Origin: Panonychus citri
Taxonomy: Eukaryota; Arthropoda; Arachnida; Trombidiformes; Tetranychidae
DNA: 64,000 nt
Assembly: GCF_014898815.1 (NCBI RefSeq)
Contig: NW_026515546.1
Coordinates: forward strand, 854,501-918,500
Direction: 5' to 3'
Shown: positions 63,446 through 64,000 of the stretch, in pieces
Position numbering within the stretch: position 1 is the stretch's first letter
Layout: every line of letters begins with the position of its first letter
The notes under the pieces: generated by a model
Told to the model about the DNA's origin: nothing
Database searches by the model: none
What the model saw: the letters and a program-made list of their open reading frames with translations, nothing else
Translations under genes and position numbers: made by a program

Positions 63446-63998
63446 CTTTCAGGTCATTCTGTTAATGTAAAGTGTTGACAATTGTAAACTTTGATGTGTT
63501 GGAAGAGTGTAATCTTCTTGTTCCATTTCATCTTCTGGAATAACTTCAATCTCAAAATTCAATGGTGGTGGTTTTAAAGGTGAACTGGGTGATGATGATG
63601 ATGGAGAAACACAAGTATTTCTATTGTATGATGGTTTATTTCTTGCTCCAGAAGTAAAATAGTGCCAATTTTCAGGCCATTCATCCAGACCTTCGCTTAC
63701 TCGATTCGCAAAGATATCCAAAAGTTGAGCAATCTTTTATTACCACAAGTAAGTTCAAGATTTTACTATGAATACCATCATTTATCCTTTTACATTTTTC
63801 GATTTCGTACCAAAAGGATAAGTAAAGTTGCATCGAAATTAGCGCTTCAACTGCTGGTGAATGAGCACCTTTCTCAATTGTAAACTTTCTGAAGACAAGG
63901 AAAGAGATGAAAGAGAACATGGGGTTTTGATGGGTGAGAAATGTTGAGTAATCTCTCATCTTTGGTCTGAGAAGATCAATTTCATTACGAGATAATCC
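63446..63998 (-). pseudogene. Diverged relative of retrotransposon ORF3 (exonuclease-like C-terminus), partial
   Basis: The reading enters from the right edge with RNEIDLLRPKMRD, matching DEIDILRPKMRD of ORF3 at about 3379-3414. It continues with FTIEKGAHSPAVEALISMQL and YLSFWYEIEK, matching the end of the exonuclease-like domain (His and the following Glu kept). After two frame breaks at about 63760-63720 it continues with DEWPENWHYF and TCVSPSSSSPSSP, matching PIDWSYF and TCVSPAPSP of copy B at about 14600-14690. The stop is at 63446-63448. Similarity is moderate, so this is not another copy of the same family. It is either a second retroelement lineage or a host-derived relative. The upstream part is outside the window. 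Confidence 0.7.
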
Positions 63999-64000
63999 AA

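Overview
The window looks like AT-rich nuclear DNA from an animal, most likely an arthropod (a mite or similar small-genome arachnid is a guess). The reasons are a Ty3/Gypsy LTR retrotransposon, a mariner element with TA target duplication, a Tc1-like remnant, short candidate introns of about 59-99 bp, and very frequent (GA)n and (GAT)n microsatellites. Nothing bacterial (operons, Shine-Dalgarno spacing, CRISPR) is visible. No intact host gene was recognised.

Positions 1-16308 are two head-to-tail copies of one Gypsy-type retrotransposon sharing an LTR. Copy A enters from the left edge already inside the end of pol (1-5380). Copy B is complete (shared LTR about 4232-5380, interior 5381-15176, right LTR about 15177-16308). 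The order is LTR, tRNA-primer site, gag (CCHC knuckle), protease, RT, RNase H, integrase, then a roughly 1000-codon third ORF (ORF3) where env would normally be, then LTR. The C-terminal half of ORF3 resembles a REXO1/ISG20-type DEDDh 3'-5' exonuclease with the catalytic acidic residues replaced. A diverged relative of ORF3 lies on the minus strand at the right edge (63446-63998). The two tandem copies differ mostly by small indels in base runs and rarely by substitutions, so many of the frame breaks may be consensus errors or very recent decay.

Positions 16309-22399 are non-coding and microsatellite-rich. Positions 22400-28100 form an island of different texture holding transposon debris: degraded retroelement pol pieces, a nearly complete mariner (23836-25116, perfect 32-bp terminal inverted repeats), a broken Ulp1/SENP-type cysteine protease (about 25512-26098), a possible multi-exon basic protein (26089-26660), and a deleted Tc1-like transposase (about 26950-27445).

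Positions 28100-62300 are almost all non-coding, rich in GAT/ATC and GA/CT repeats, and could be a long intergenic or intronic stretch. The main structure there is a satellite array (51802-53708) of about eight units near 233 bp, each carrying three TTCNNNGAA palindromes. A 15-bp tandem repeat lies at 62339-62417, about 1.1 kb downstream of the right-edge ORF3 relative.
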